Notes: generated by a model from the sequence alone, not told the origin. Counted from the stretch's first letter, positions 8,907-17,788 are shown. The stretch is DNA of 25,095 nt from Bacteroidota bacterium (GCA_026391755.1 JAPLDN010000257.1:1-25095); one strand, 5' to 3'. Numbers and translations are program-made.

Positions 8907-9506
8907 ATGATTGCCTGGAGTCCAAAATTCCTGTATTACTTTACGCCTTTGATCAGGTTCTCAAAATACCTGACCTGGCGGTTTGGACGTAAATTCCAAT
9001 GTTCCGATATTGATCTGGAAAGTATCAGTAAAGTTATGAGACCAGGCATGATCGTTTTATCACGCAAGGAATTCCAGATCTCTAACTACTTCATTTACGG
9101 TTACTGGACTCATACAGCCATGATCATGCCCTGGGGTAAAGTCATCCAGGCAACAACTAAAGGGGTTATCATCAATGAACTTAAAGATCACGTTCTGAAA
9201 ACTGATGATTTTGTTGTTCTTAAACCAAGATTCTGCGGGATCACCGAGATGGAAAAAGCCTGCATACATGCTTCTGAATCAGTGGGTGTTCCTTACAGCT
9301 TTGATTTCAATAACTCCGACGATTCTTGTTATTGCTCCGAGCTGGTTCTAAAAGCGTACGCGAGGACCTGCGGCTGGAAAAGGAATAGTCATCATGAACC
9401 TCATGAATTCAGGCATTTATGCGACGGAAAGATAGTCAGGCCGTCCGATTTTTACTATAACCGCAATGCCTGGGAAATAGTTTATGAGATGAATTTGACT
9501 ACCTGA
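8907..9506 (+). CDS. Permuted papain-like (YiiX/YaeF-type, NlpC/P60 superfamily) hydrolase
   Basis: From the ATG at 8907 the product is 199 residues; a GTG three codons upstream (8898) is also in frame. The order of motifs is that of the circularly permuted NlpC/P60-like enzymes. MRPGMIVLSR comes first, then the catalytic-type His in GYWTHTAM (His69), then VIQATTKGV. Near the C-terminus comes the nucleophile motif SCYCSELVLKAY (Cys143), preceded by GVPYSFDF. Relatives such as E. coli YiiX are proposed amidases or peptidases; the substrate is unknown. No signal peptide is evident, although the first 25 residues are hydrophobic and aromatic (FLYYFTPLIRFSKYLTW). It ends seven bases before the stop of the convergent minus-strand gene. 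Confidence 0.78.
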   Translation: MIAWSPKFLYYFTPLIRFSKYLTWRFGRKFQCSDIDLESISKVMRPGMIVLSRKEFQISNYFIYGYWTHTAMIMPWGKVIQATTKGVIINELKDHVLKTDDFVVLKPRFCGITEMEKACIHASESVGVPYSFDFNNSDDSCYCSELVLKAYARTCGWKRNSHHEPHEFRHLCDGKIVRPSDFYYNRNAWEIVYEMNLTT

Positions 9507-9518
9507 AATATTCTCAGG
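9502..9518. terminator. Near-palindrome spanning both convergent stop codons
   Basis: CCTGA at 9502-9506 and TCAGG at 9514-9518 form inverted arms around a seven-base A/T-rich centre. The TGA of the plus-strand gene (9504-9506) and the TGA of the minus-strand gene (9516-9514) lie in opposite arms. There is no T-tract after either arm, so a bidirectional terminator role is only suggested by position. Confidence 0.3.
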
Positions 9519-10047
9519 CCCCTTTATCCCCGACGAACTGGTCTTCCTTGTTCTTAAAAAGCACATTAAACGTTGTGAGGCTTCCGTAGACCCTCGTGAT
9601 GTATTGCTGCAGTTCCACTTTTTCTTCATCAGTAAGAGCGCTGGTATTTATCTTTTGCTCTAAAACACGCAACCGGTCGCGTACCATGACAATTTTGTGG
9701 AAAAACATTTCAATCGGGACTTCCTTCTCTTTCAGGGTCTTGTCGCCAGGGAACATAACAAGCTTTCCGCCTGACCATTTCCCTCCCAAATGAACAGTCT
9801 CCTGCACATCGCTGAATTGTCTTAATACCCTGATAAGGCTTTTCTCCAATTTTTCATACGTGGTAAGGTCAGAGGCCGTTTCAACCGCTTCAATGATCTC
9901 AAGTCCTTCAAAACTCCTGTTGATTATCCGTATACCGATCTCAATGAATGAAATCTCATATGCATCCGATCTTATCTGGATGATCACACCTTTTCCAAAT
10001 TGAGGGTGCTTTACTCTTGAGCCTACGCCTGGTGTTATTTCTGACAT
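9514..10047 (-). CDS. Conserved Bacteroidota protein with CarD/Tudor-like N-terminus
   Basis: This 177-residue soluble protein starts at the ATG at 10047 (MSEITPGVGSRVKHPQFGKG). The first 50 residues (RVKHPQFGKGVIIQI, YEISFIEIGIR) resemble the small beta-barrel in CarD-type and helicase-associated Tudor-like modules, where a VxHxxFGxGxV pattern recurs. The rest is helical, including FFHKIVMVRDRLRVLEQKI and LQQYITRVYGSLTTFNVLF. I recall close relatives across Bacteroidota described only as hypothetical. There is no signal peptide. It begins 11 bases after the metallophosphoesterase stop on the same strand, which implies co-transcription. A nucleic-acid or RNA-polymerase-binding role is a guess from the N-terminal pattern alone. 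Confidence 0.75.
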   Translation of the reverse strand: MSEITPGVGSRVKHPQFGKGVIIQIRSDAYEISFIEIGIRIINRSFEGLEIIEAVETASDLTTYEKLEKSLIRVLRQFSDVQETVHLGGKWSGGKLVMFPGDKTLKEKEVPIEMFFHKIVMVRDRLRVLEQKINTSALTDEEKVELQQYITRVYGSLTTFNVLFKNKEDQFVGDKGA

Positions 10048-10058
10048 GATAAATGATT

Positions 10059-11000
10059 TTAGGATGAAAGATTTAAAATTGTCACTTCAGCTTTACAGTT
10101 ATACCTGACCGGTAACCCACTGACCCCCGCACCTATTGAAGTATAACCGGTCATATTTCCGATTTTCCAGAAACCCCTGTTGAATTGTTTGCCTTCAAAC
10201 TGATGACTGATCAGGGGGAAACCTTCTTTTAAACAAATCTGGCCACCATGGGTATGCCCGCATAGATACAGATCGTATTTGTTTTCTGATGCAGTCCGGG
10301 CCAGTTCGGAAGTATGGACCATGGCTATTTTGAAACTATAACCCCTGGTCTCAAAGCAAAGAATAGCGGGTTCGGTGAAAAAATTGAATGGATCATCAGT
10401 TCCTGTGATTAGTATTTTTTGTCCATCTTTAATCACTTCAACCGATTCGTTGATTAATAATTCCATTCCGGAATCCTTTTCATATTGAGCCATCAGGTAG
10501 GTGTCATGGTTTCCTAAAACAGCAAAAGTGCCATATGGGGCCTGGATGTATTTCGATAAGATCTTGACAGGTATGAGTATTTGGCTGAAACTTCCTGAGA
10601 TATCCCTGCGGTAATCTCCTGTCAGTAAACAAATATCGAATTTCAAATCCTTAATTTTATCAATAAGGATCGAAATATACCCGGGGATGCTGTCGATATG
10701 AAGATCGGACAGATGCAGTATCCTGAATCCATTGAAAGCAGGGGGAAGGTTCGGGAATTTCAGAGAGAGCTCGTTTACCCTGATCTTTTTTGCATTTCCG
10801 TATCCTTTCTTATAGTACCCGGTGATTTTAAGAAGAAAAGCGAAAATTTTCAGAAGGCGTACAAAAAAATCCCAGTTACTCTTACTCTTTTTTCCACTTC
10901 TTTTATTTACAAAACCTACGTTCTCCAACACAGAACGAGTAGCTGCCCAGATGAGCCTCTTTTCTTTTCTCAATTCAGGAGGATCCAGAAATTGATACAT
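10059..11000 (-). CDS. Calcineurin-like metallophosphoesterase, YaeI type
   Basis: From the ATG at 11000 the product is 313 residues; a TTG at 11009 would add only three. All metal-binding motifs are present in order: LHLSDLHID (Asp99, His101), LTGDY (128-129), VLGNHDTY (163-166), MVHTSEL (His229) and LCGHTHGGQI (248-251). The spacing and the ending HTHGGQICL fit the YaeI-like family, whose E. coli member is a phosphodiesterase with weak specificity. Residues 1-80 form a basic extension with a hydrophobic stretch (FFVRLLKIFAFLLKI) that may be a membrane anchor. The gene lies 76 bases after the LruC lipoprotein gene and 11 before the conserved protein gene, all on the same strand. The natural substrate cannot be read from sequence. 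Confidence 0.88.
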   Translation of the reverse strand: MYQFLDPPELRKEKRLIWAATRSVLENVGFVNKRSGKKSKSNWDFFVRLLKIFAFLLKITGYYKKGYGNAKKIRVNELSLKFPNLPPAFNGFRILHLSDLHIDSIPGYISILIDKIKDLKFDICLLTGDYRRDISGSFSQILIPVKILSKYIQAPYGTFAVLGNHDTYLMAQYEKDSGMELLINESVEVIKDGQKILITGTDDPFNFFTEPAILCFETRGYSFKIAMVHTSELARTASENKYDLYLCGHTHGGQICLKEGFPLISHQFEGKQFNRGFWKIGNMTGYTSIGAGVSGLPVRYNCKAEVTILNLSS

Positions 11001-11076
11001 GATATTCAAATTAATATAATCAGGAACCCATTATTGATTCACCGGTATGACATTAATCGTTTTCCTTCAACCAGTC

Positions 11077-13350
11077 CTATTTACCCTGGTAAATGTAATT
11101 CGTATTACGGTAACCGGCTTTACTGGTATACCAGTCCGGGTAGCTCACACCTCCCGATTGAGCCCAGTTTACGAAAAACAAATACCCCGCATTGATTGGT
11201 GTTGTTTCCGTAACATAATCGAAAGCTACCGGCAGGTTAAGTCCCCATGGAAGATTATTGGAAGTTTTATAATAGCGTCCTGCATCAATATTGGAGTTAT
11301 CTGCCGAAGTACCAAAAAGTGCTGTGTTTGCAAGGGAAGTTGGGGGTTTATCGGCAAGATGGATCTCAATACTTCTGTCTTTATTTTTAATTAAGAACGG
11401 GTTGTATGGCGGAGTACCCACGATGGTTTGAGAAAGGGGAGTGATGAGGTGGATATTGATCTTTACAGTATCGGCAGTTCCTTTAGGTTCACCTGGTACA
11501 GTATTGAAAAAAGTCCCTGAACCATTCCTGTGGATAACATTGTTGAAATCATCGAATACTATGACTACAGCCTGTTGCTGCCCATTTTCAACTCCGCTGC
11601 CTGCCAACGAAATATATGAATTCTTAAGAGAATATCCTGTAACTGATGCGATCTGCCCTGGGAGTACTCCGTCAAGCTGGAATCCGAATCCGTTACTGTA
11701 ACCTGCGCCTGCAGCACGAACATAATAGTTAATCTTTATATCAACAACATTATTCAAAGCGTTAGTCACTGTTTGCACGCGGTAATCCAGCACCAGGTCA
11801 TTTAAATCGTAATCTCCCATGGCCGGCCATAAATCTTCGAAAACCAAGGTTCCATAAGTTGTCTGCGAGGGGTAATAATTGTCGAATGCACGGGTTGGGT
11901 CAGATGGATATTGATCCAGGCCGTTAGCGATCCCGTCTCCATCGGTATCGGTAGGAGGAGGAGTTCCTCCGACCCCTTCAGTATTGCAGGTTGAGACCTG
12001 GAGGACATTTTTTGCATTGGCAATCGATGTCAGTGTGGCGCCATTGATACAATTCGAACTGCCCCCGGTTATCAGCGTACCTGTTGGAGTTATGGTTTCA
12101 ATGGATCCGTTTATCTTGTTCGTGCCAATGATCTGGCCAGATCCGGATATCTTTATTTCGCTCCTTCCTCCCGTGCCCTGGATATCGGTGCTTTGTTTAT
12201 AAGTTGCTGTTGATATCATTGAATTATTTTTCATCAGGAGCGTAACTCCCGGGTTGACCTGCAGATCCCCGAACTCTTTCAGGAAGGCTCCGTTCATGGT
12301 CAGGTTGCCGCTGTTCAGGTTAACATCCTGGTGAATAAGCACCTTACAATTGTTATAGAAAGTCGCGTTATTCAGGTTAAGGGTTCCCAGAACCTCGATC
12401 GGGCCGTTGTTTGTTACAACGGAGTTAATATTCAGATTTCCTTTAATTGTGATGGATGCTGATGTCACGAAGGTCCCTGAGTTTATATTAATATTAAGGT
12501 CACTGTTCAAGACAAGCGAGCCGTAATTTTCAATAAACCCGTTAGGTGAAAACGCTGAACCAATAACCCAGTCGTTACAGTAGTTTCTTAACCTGGCTGT
12601 TGTTCCGGTCATAATCAAACCCCCAAGCTGCACATGGGAGTTGCTGTAAGAAGTAATGCGGGATCCGTCGCCCACAGTAAGAGTCCCGTCGTAAATAAAC
12701 GATCCGCCTTGCGTTACGGTGATCATGCAGTTTGTGTTCATGTTATTAATGGCCGCAGGATGCAGGGTGCCGCATACGTTAATGGAGGCGCCACTACCAC
12801 CGAAGTTTATTGTTCCGGTAAAACTACCGGTCACATAATAAAGCGTACCGTTATTCAGATTCACAGTCTGGTTGCCCGAAAGTGTTTTCGCAGTTGTAGC
12901 ACCACTGCAATCAGGATCGTCTGTGGCAGTTACAATACTTTTTAAAGATGTTTGTGTGAAATTATAAGTAACCTGGTCTGCGACCTTCACGCTATCTGTA
13001 AAGTCAAATGCAACTCCGTCCTGCCCTCTCAGGTCAAAAGGCGATCCGTAGCCTGCCGAGCCTGTTACCAGGAGTTTACCTCCTTTTGAGGGATCTCCGT
13101 TAAAAACCGAGATCCTGCAAAGATTTCCTATTTGAGTTGGGAGCATTGTTATCCCTGCCGAAAGGTTTATCGTTTTCGAAGCCTCCCAGTTGAACGTTGA
13201 TGGAAACTTAAGCTGGCTTATCGGAACAACTCCGTTCTGCGGAGAGTCGGAATTTTTATGGCAGCCCGCAATAGCAAACATTATAATACCAATACTTAAT
13301 ACAAAATTTAATTGTTGAAATCTATTTCTGAAAAGTGACAGAGTGCCCAT
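11077..13350 (-). CDS. LruC-domain lipoprotein with beta-helix-like N-terminal region
   Basis: This 757-residue protein starts at the ATG at 13350. The N-terminus is a lipoprotein signal peptide with lipobox AIAGC (Cys30). Residues about 45-150 hold a FNWEASKTINLS-type domain shared with the paralogue at 15237-17741. Residues about 170-440 are a run of short Asn/Gly-rich strands (GTLTVGDGS, LNININSGT, ITIKGNLNINS, LNLNNATF) typical of a right-handed beta-helix. A calcium-binding-like TDGDGIANGLD segment leads into the LruC domain from about 465 to the end (LVFEDLWPAMGDYDLNDLVL, GAGYSNGFGFQLDG). LruC was named from a Leptospira surface lipoprotein; function is unknown. The final residues (YPDW, GYRN, YIYQ) recur in the paralogue. 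Its location is probably the outer membrane or cell surface. Confidence 0.87.
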   Translation of the reverse strand: MGTLSLFRNRFQQLNFVLSIGIIMFAIAGCHKNSDSPQNGVVPISQLKFPSTFNWEASKTINLSAGITMLPTQIGNLCRISVFNGDPSKGGKLLVTGSAGYGSPFDLRGQDGVAFDFTDSVKVADQVTYNFTQTSLKSIVTATDDPDCSGATTAKTLSGNQTVNLNNGTLYYVTGSFTGTINFGGSGASINVCGTLHPAAINNMNTNCMITVTQGGSFIYDGTLTVGDGSRITSYSNSHVQLGGLIMTGTTARLRNYCNDWVIGSAFSPNGFIENYGSLVLNSDLNININSGTFVTSASITIKGNLNINSVVTNNGPIEVLGTLNLNNATFYNNCKVLIHQDVNLNSGNLTMNGAFLKEFGDLQVNPGVTLLMKNNSMISTATYKQSTDIQGTGGRSEIKISGSGQIIGTNKINGSIETITPTGTLITGGSSNCINGATLTSIANAKNVLQVSTCNTEGVGGTPPPTDTDGDGIANGLDQYPSDPTRAFDNYYPSQTTYGTLVFEDLWPAMGDYDLNDLVLDYRVQTVTNALNNVVDIKINYYVRAAGAGYSNGFGFQLDGVLPGQIASVTGYSLKNSYISLAGSGVENGQQQAVVIVFDDFNNVIHRNGSGTFFNTVPGEPKGTADTVKINIHLITPLSQTIVGTPPYNPFLIKNKDRSIEIHLADKPPTSLANTALFGTSADNSNIDAGRYYKTSNNLPWGLNLPVAFDYVTETTPINAGYLFFVNWAQSGGVSYPDWYTSKAGYRNTNYIYQGK

Positions 13351-13363
13351 TTCTTTTTTTTAT

Positions 13364-13371
13364 CAAAGGTA
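13364..13371 (-). promoter_or_regulatory. Probable -7 element for the first LruC lipoprotein gene
   Basis: On the minus strand this reads TACCTTTG, matching the Bacteroidota -7 consensus TAnnTTTG, 13 bases before the ATG at 13350. No convincing TTG lies about 20 bases further upstream, so only half of the promoter is supported. Confidence 0.45.
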
Positions 13372-13532
13372 ATCCCAAAAAGCCCAATTTGCCAGCTGAA
13401 ATAAGTAATTGTCTTCAGAATCTTTGTAAATGACATGTATTCGGACGGTCAGGCTTGTTTTTTATCGGGGTTAAGGATGATCAGGATGAAAACATGGTGC
13501 GGATGAACGGTTTCCGCTGATATAAATTCAGG

Positions 13533-13540
13533 TATCTTTG
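13533..13540 (+). promoter_or_regulatory. Probable -7 element for the ABC-F gene
   Basis: TATCTTTG matches TAnnTTTG exactly and lies 19 bases before the ATG at 13560, leaving a very short leader. A TTT at 13511-13513 sits 19 bases upstream, an imperfect -33 element. Confidence 0.6.
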
Positions 13541-13559
13541 CGCCTCAAAAAATAAATGG

Positions 13560-15188
13560 ATGATTTCAGTTGATGGACTTACCATAGAGTTTGGAGGGAC
13601 TACGCTGTTTAAAGATATCTCTTTTGCAATAAACGATAAGGACCGGATCGCGCTGATGGGAAAGAATGGCGCTGGCAAATCAACGCTTCTCAAAATAATT
13701 GCCGGCAATAAAACTCCAACCCGGGGTAAGGTGTCGGCGCCTAAGGATGCGGTAATAGCTTACCTGCCTCAACACCTGCTCACAGTCGACAGCCGCAGTG
13801 TTTTCGAAGAAGCAGCCCAGGCATTTGCACATATCCTAGAAATGGAAAAGGAAATTGAGGAACTGAACATACAGTTGTCAACCCGCGACGATTACGAGTC
13901 GGCCGGCTATTATGAACTGATAGAGAGGGTTGCGGCACTCAGCGAAAAATATTATTCCCATGGAGAGACCAACTACGATGCCGAAGTTGAAAAGATATTA
14001 CTTGGCCTGGGATTCCTGCGTGAAGATTTTCACCGGCCCACAGGTGAATTCAGCGGCGGCTGGCGCATGCGTATCGAACTAGCGAAAATCCTGCTGAAAA
14101 AACCCGACCTTATCCTGCTCGACGAACCTACAAACCATATGGATATAGAGTCGATACAGTGGTTCGAGGATTTCCTCATTAACAGCGCCAAAGCCGTGAT
14201 CGTTATCTCACACGACCGTGCCTTTGTGGATAATATCACCACGCGGACCATTGAAGTGACCCTGGGACGCATCTATGACTACAAAGTAAATTATTCAACC
14301 TACCTCGTACTGCGGAAAGACAGGCGGCAGCAGCAACAGAAGCAGTATGACGAGCAGCAGAAATTTATTAACGAAAACCAGGATTTTATCGAGAGGTTCA
14401 GGGGGACCTATTCAAAAACCAACCAGGTTCAGTCCCGTGTTAAAATGCTGGAGAAAATAACCCCTATTGAAATAGACGAAGAGGACACTTCCGCGCTTCG
14501 CCTGAGGTTCCCGCCCTCGCCCCGTTCGGGGAGCTACCCGGTGATACTTGAAGGGGTTTCTAAAAACTATGGTGATCATAACGTATTCTCACACGCCTCG
14601 TTCAGCATTCAGCGTGGAGAACGCGTTGCATTTGTCGGTAAAAACGGGGAAGGGAAATCAACCCTGGTAAAGATCCTGATGGGCGAAACCACTCATGATG
14701 GCAATCTTACTATCGGCCACAATACCCTGATCGGTTATTTCGCACAAAATGAAGCTTCATTGCTCAACGAAGAGTTAACGGTATTTGAAACGATTGACGA
14801 TGTAGCCAAGGGCGACATCCGCACCAAGGTCAGGGATCTGCTGGGTGCATTCATGTTCGGTGGTGACGACTGGAACAAGAAAGTTAAAGTCCTTTCGGGC
14901 GGGGAACGAACCCGGCTCGCCATGATCAAACTGCTGCTTGAGCCGGTTAACCTGCTCATCCTGGATGAGCCTACCAATCATCTTGACCTGAGGACAAAAG
15001 ATATCCTGAAAAATGCTTTGAAGGATTACGATGGCACACTGATACTGGTGTCTCACGACCGTGATTTCCTTGACGGGCTCGTTTCAAAAGTGTATGAATT
15101 CGGCAATAAAAGGGTAAAAGAACATCTTGGCGATATTCATAGTTTTCTTGAAAAGAAAAAACTTGAAAACCTGCGCACATTATCATGA
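13560..15188 (+). CDS. ABC-F family ATPase (YbiT/EttA-like layout)
   Basis: This 542-residue protein has two ABC cassettes and no membrane segments. Cassette 1 has Walker A GKNGAGKST (from residue 34), signature FSGGWRMR and Walker B LILLDEPTNHMD with switch ISHDR. Cassette 2 has GKNGEGKST (from 360), LSGGERTRL (from 445), LLILDEPTNHLDL and VSHDRDF. Between them, at about 240-302, is the charged helical linker (KDRRQQQQKQYDEQQ) with the SRVKMLEKI region, characteristic of ABC-F proteins that act on the ribosomal E site. No Uup-type C-terminal coiled coil follows, so the layout is closest to YbiT or EttA. The role is probably in translation, or less likely antibiotic protection. It is transcribed alone, between two opposite-strand LruC genes. 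Confidence 0.93.
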   Translation: MISVDGLTIEFGGTTLFKDISFAINDKDRIALMGKNGAGKSTLLKIIAGNKTPTRGKVSAPKDAVIAYLPQHLLTVDSRSVFEEAAQAFAHILEMEKEIEELNIQLSTRDDYESAGYYELIERVAALSEKYYSHGETNYDAEVEKILLGLGFLREDFHRPTGEFSGGWRMRIELAKILLKKPDLILLDEPTNHMDIESIQWFEDFLINSAKAVIVISHDRAFVDNITTRTIEVTLGRIYDYKVNYSTYLVLRKDRRQQQQKQYDEQQKFINENQDFIERFRGTYSKTNQVQSRVKMLEKITPIEIDEEDTSALRLRFPPSPRSGSYPVILEGVSKNYGDHNVFSHASFSIQRGERVAFVGKNGEGKSTLVKILMGETTHDGNLTIGHNTLIGYFAQNEASLLNEELTVFETIDDVAKGDIRTKVRDLLGAFMFGGDDWNKKVKVLSGGERTRLAMIKLLLEPVNLLILDEPTNHLDLRTKDILKNALKDYDGTLILVSHDRDFLDGLVSKVYEFGNKRVKEHLGDIHSFLEKKKLENLRTLS

Positions 15189-15216
15189 TTACACCCTGGG
15201 GTGCCTGGTAAGAATT

Positions 15217-15233
15217 AACTGAGGCTGGCAGTT
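15217..15233. terminator. Weak stem-loop between convergent ABC-F and LruC genes
   Basis: AACTG (15217-15221) and CAGTT (15229-15233) can pair around a seven-base loop in the 48-base gap between the two convergent stop codons. The stem is short and lacks a clear T-tract, so a terminator role rests mainly on position. Confidence 0.25.
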
Positions 15234-15236
15234 CCC

Positions 15237-17741
15237 CTAAGGTATCTGGTAAATGTTTGCCACATTCCTGTAACCACTGTTCTTCAGGTTCCAGTCAGGA
15301 TACTGAACGCCTGCCGATTGAGCCCAGGTTGCAAATTTCAGATATGCACTTGTAATTTGTGCCGACTCAATAGTATAATCAAGACCCGAGGAAATATTGA
15401 TCGCCCAGGGAAGGTTTGTTTTTGTCTTATAGTAAGTACCCGATGCCGGATCAGAATTATCCTCTCCTGTCTTGAAATAAGCCTGGTTGACGAGGCTTGT
15501 CGGGAGGTAGTTGGGCAGATGTATTTCTTTCCCCCTGTCGAGATTGACAAACATGAAAGGATTGAAATTACCAATCCCGACATCTGTAATGGAATAGGTA
15601 TTGGGTGTAAAGCTAAGCGTGACGACGGTAGTATCGGGTTTCACATAGGTAGCTCCCGGCACGGTGTTGACTCCAAAACCACCGGGTGAGGGCATGATCT
15701 TAAAAACATTGTCGAATACGACGACCGTGATCCTGGCCTGGCCAGCCTCCGTTCCGTTAGGGTTCAAATTGATAAAATTTTCCTTCAGTTTAATTCCGGA
15801 AACTTCCACATCTGCTCCGTTTACAATCGTTCCCGGTAACTGGAAACCAAACCCGTTCTGATAGCCGGCACCAATGGCCCTGATAACAAATGTTGACACT
15901 ATTTCCGTTACCTTATTATTTGCATTGGTTACTGTTTTGAAGCTGTAATCAAGCACCAGGTCATTGAAATCATAATCGCCCGTATTCGGCCACAGATCTT
16001 CGAAAGCTAGGGTTCCAAACCCTGTCACAGGAAAATAATTATTAAATGCCCTGGCCGGGTCTTTCGGATAGGCATCATCTGCATCAGCGACACCATCGCC
16101 ATCCTGGTCAGGTGCATTCCCGGTTTGTGAAAAATTTGCCTGTATTTCAGTCTGATCCAAAGCCCTGTTGAAAAACTTACATTCATCGATGGATCCGTTG
16201 AAAAATTTCTGAGTGCCATCGTCCGAGCCGATCGATAGATCCCGGCTGTTCACATACAATAAACCAGTTACAGCTTTACTGTTCCGGAGCTGTCCGTTCA
16301 CGTAAAACTTCAACTGTTGGCCATCATAGGTCATGGCAAGGTGATACCACTGGTTCAACACAGGAAGTCCTCCTCCCCAGCTCATTCCTTGCGTAATATT
16401 ACCGACAAGCCTGATCTGAGCACCCCAGCCATCCCAGTTCCCAAGTCCAAGTCCATGCCCATCGAAATCTCCTTTCTGGAATATTTTTGTAGTCGCGTAA
16501 TTCGCGGTTTTGGCCCAGGCCATCATGGTAATTCCGTAAACAGGATTCAAATTCAGTTTGCTTGGAACCTTTACAGCTCCGGTTGTACCGTTAAATACAA
16601 GGCAGCTGCCCGAAATACCTTGCCCCCATGCAGCTCCGCTGATGGTCCCGGGATTGCTCCCTTTACTGTCGTTTGCTATCGTTCCTGTATTTTCATCAAG
16701 TTTATAATATGAAACCAGGTTGTCGGACCCGGTACCAGGATCAGGGGTGGACCCGAAGATCTGAAGCACTTCCGCATCTGTCAGCGCCCGGTCATACATC
16801 AGCATCTCATCAATGATCCCTTTAAAAGGAGTAATGGTTCCCTGTCTCCCAATATATACATCCGAGGCCGAAGATTGAAGATTCCCGGTATTGGCTAAAG
16901 ATGTCCTGAACAAGCCATCTAAAAATATTTTCATAATAGAACCATCATAGGTCATAACAACATGATGCCAGTCGGTATCCAATACCCGGTTGGTATATCC
17001 CGCATTAACCGATGCCCAGACTGGTGTATATAATGCAAAACCGACACGCCCCTGGGCGTCCATACTTACATTATATTTTACATTCTGATAAATGAAGCTG
17101 CCATTATCACCTATTGTATTAAGCTTGAACCAGAATGAGAAACTGATACTGTTTCCCGTCGGATTAAAACCAGCTTTGGGTATCTGAACCTGGTTGCTGT
17201 TGCCATCGAACTGAAGCGCGCTTCCCCTGATACCATTTACCCATGTGGCACCGCTGATAACGCCATTATGACCGCCTATTGCATCGCTGGCAGTTGTTCC
17301 CGTATTTTCATCAAAATGCCAGGCAGCGATCAAACCCTGGGTCGGAATATCTTTCAGGTGGTCATCCGCAGCATTTTTTAAAGCATTAGTCAAATTAACC
17401 TGAACCACAGAACCCGTGATAGTCACAGGCAGGCCGTTTACCATTACTTGACCGATAAAGGCGGGGATACTGAGCTTTACAGGGAAAGTATTGTCAATCC
17501 CGTTGTAGAACCCCCGGTAATACTGTATATCACCGGTCACAGAAGTGATGTTGATCACGGTCGCATGATCAGAGGAGATCTGGAAGGTAACATCACGCGA
17601 TGTTTCCCAGTTGAAACCGGAAGAAATTTTCAAATTCTTCATGTCCTCAGTTGATGTCCCGGGGACTGACTCATTTTTCTTACATGAAGATATGATGATG
17701 ACGACCAAAAAGATCCAGAGCACTCTGTAATTTCTTAACAT
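15237..17741 (-). CDS. LruC-domain lipoprotein with two LamG/concanavalin-like domains
   Basis: From the ATG at 17741 the product is 834 residues. I chose this start because a complete promoter (17758-17788) lies upstream of it and inside the longer frame that runs to 17819, and because a lipoprotein signal peptide (lipobox IISSC) follows directly. The N-terminal domain contains FNWETSRDVTF, as in the paralogue. Two LamG-like jelly-rolls follow at about 137-340 (LIAAWHFDENTG, ALQFDGN, DWHHVVMTYDG, YIGRQG, IDEMLMYDRALTDAE) and about 342-535 (YYKLDENTG, WYHLAMTYDGQ, SIDECKFFNRAL). A DQDGDGVADADD calcium-type motif precedes the LruC domain from about 543 (LAFEDLWPNTGDYDFNDLVL). LamG domains usually bind glycans or proteins. 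I infer a surface-exposed binding lipoprotein. Confidence 0.88.
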   Translation of the reverse strand: MLRNYRVLWIFLVVIIISSCKKNESVPGTSTEDMKNLKISSGFNWETSRDVTFQISSDHATVINITSVTGDIQYYRGFYNGIDNTFPVKLSIPAFIGQVMVNGLPVTITGSVVQVNLTNALKNAADDHLKDIPTQGLIAAWHFDENTGTTASDAIGGHNGVISGATWVNGIRGSALQFDGNSNQVQIPKAGFNPTGNSISFSFWFKLNTIGDNGSFIYQNVKYNVSMDAQGRVGFALYTPVWASVNAGYTNRVLDTDWHHVVMTYDGSIMKIFLDGLFRTSLANTGNLQSSASDVYIGRQGTITPFKGIIDEMLMYDRALTDAEVLQIFGSTPDPGTGSDNLVSYYKLDENTGTIANDSKGSNPGTISGAAWGQGISGSCLVFNGTTGAVKVPSKLNLNPVYGITMMAWAKTANYATTKIFQKGDFDGHGLGLGNWDGWGAQIRLVGNITQGMSWGGGLPVLNQWYHLAMTYDGQQLKFYVNGQLRNSKAVTGLLYVNSRDLSIGSDDGTQKFFNGSIDECKFFNRALDQTEIQANFSQTGNAPDQDGDGVADADDAYPKDPARAFNNYFPVTGFGTLAFEDLWPNTGDYDFNDLVLDYSFKTVTNANNKVTEIVSTFVIRAIGAGYQNGFGFQLPGTIVNGADVEVSGIKLKENFINLNPNGTEAGQARITVVVFDNVFKIMPSPGGFGVNTVPGATYVKPDTTVVTLSFTPNTYSITDVGIGNFNPFMFVNLDRGKEIHLPNYLPTSLVNQAYFKTGEDNSDPASGTYYKTKTNLPWAINISSGLDYTIESAQITSAYLKFATWAQSAGVQYPDWNLKNSGYRNVANIYQIP

Positions 17742-17757
17742 TGCAGTAATATTTCTA

Positions 17758-17788
17758 CAAAGATACCCCGGCATACAAGCGATATCAA
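17758..17788 (-). promoter_or_regulatory. Bacteroidota-type promoter for the LamG-LruC gene
   Basis: On the minus strand, TTG (17788-17786), exactly 20 bases, then TATCTTTG (17765-17758) matches the Bacteroidota -33/-7 pattern (TTTG or TTG, 19-21 bases, TAnnTTTG). The -7 element ends 16 bases before the ATG at 17741, which settles the start choice. Confidence 0.7.

Noticed and set aside
11047..11394. Plus-strand open frames across the end of the first LruC gene
   Set aside because: They overlap the conserved C-terminus of the LruC protein, and their composition is not protein-like.
12157..12600. Possible DNA tandem repeats in the beta-helix part of the first LruC gene
   Set aside because: The repetition is at protein level (short Asn/Gly strands) and I saw no clear repeated nucleotide unit.
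13560..15188. ABC-F gene as an antibiotic-resistance determinant
   Set aside because: Linker and C-terminus look like housekeeping YbiT/EttA-type proteins and there is no resistance or mobile context; the motif set alone cannot show resistance.
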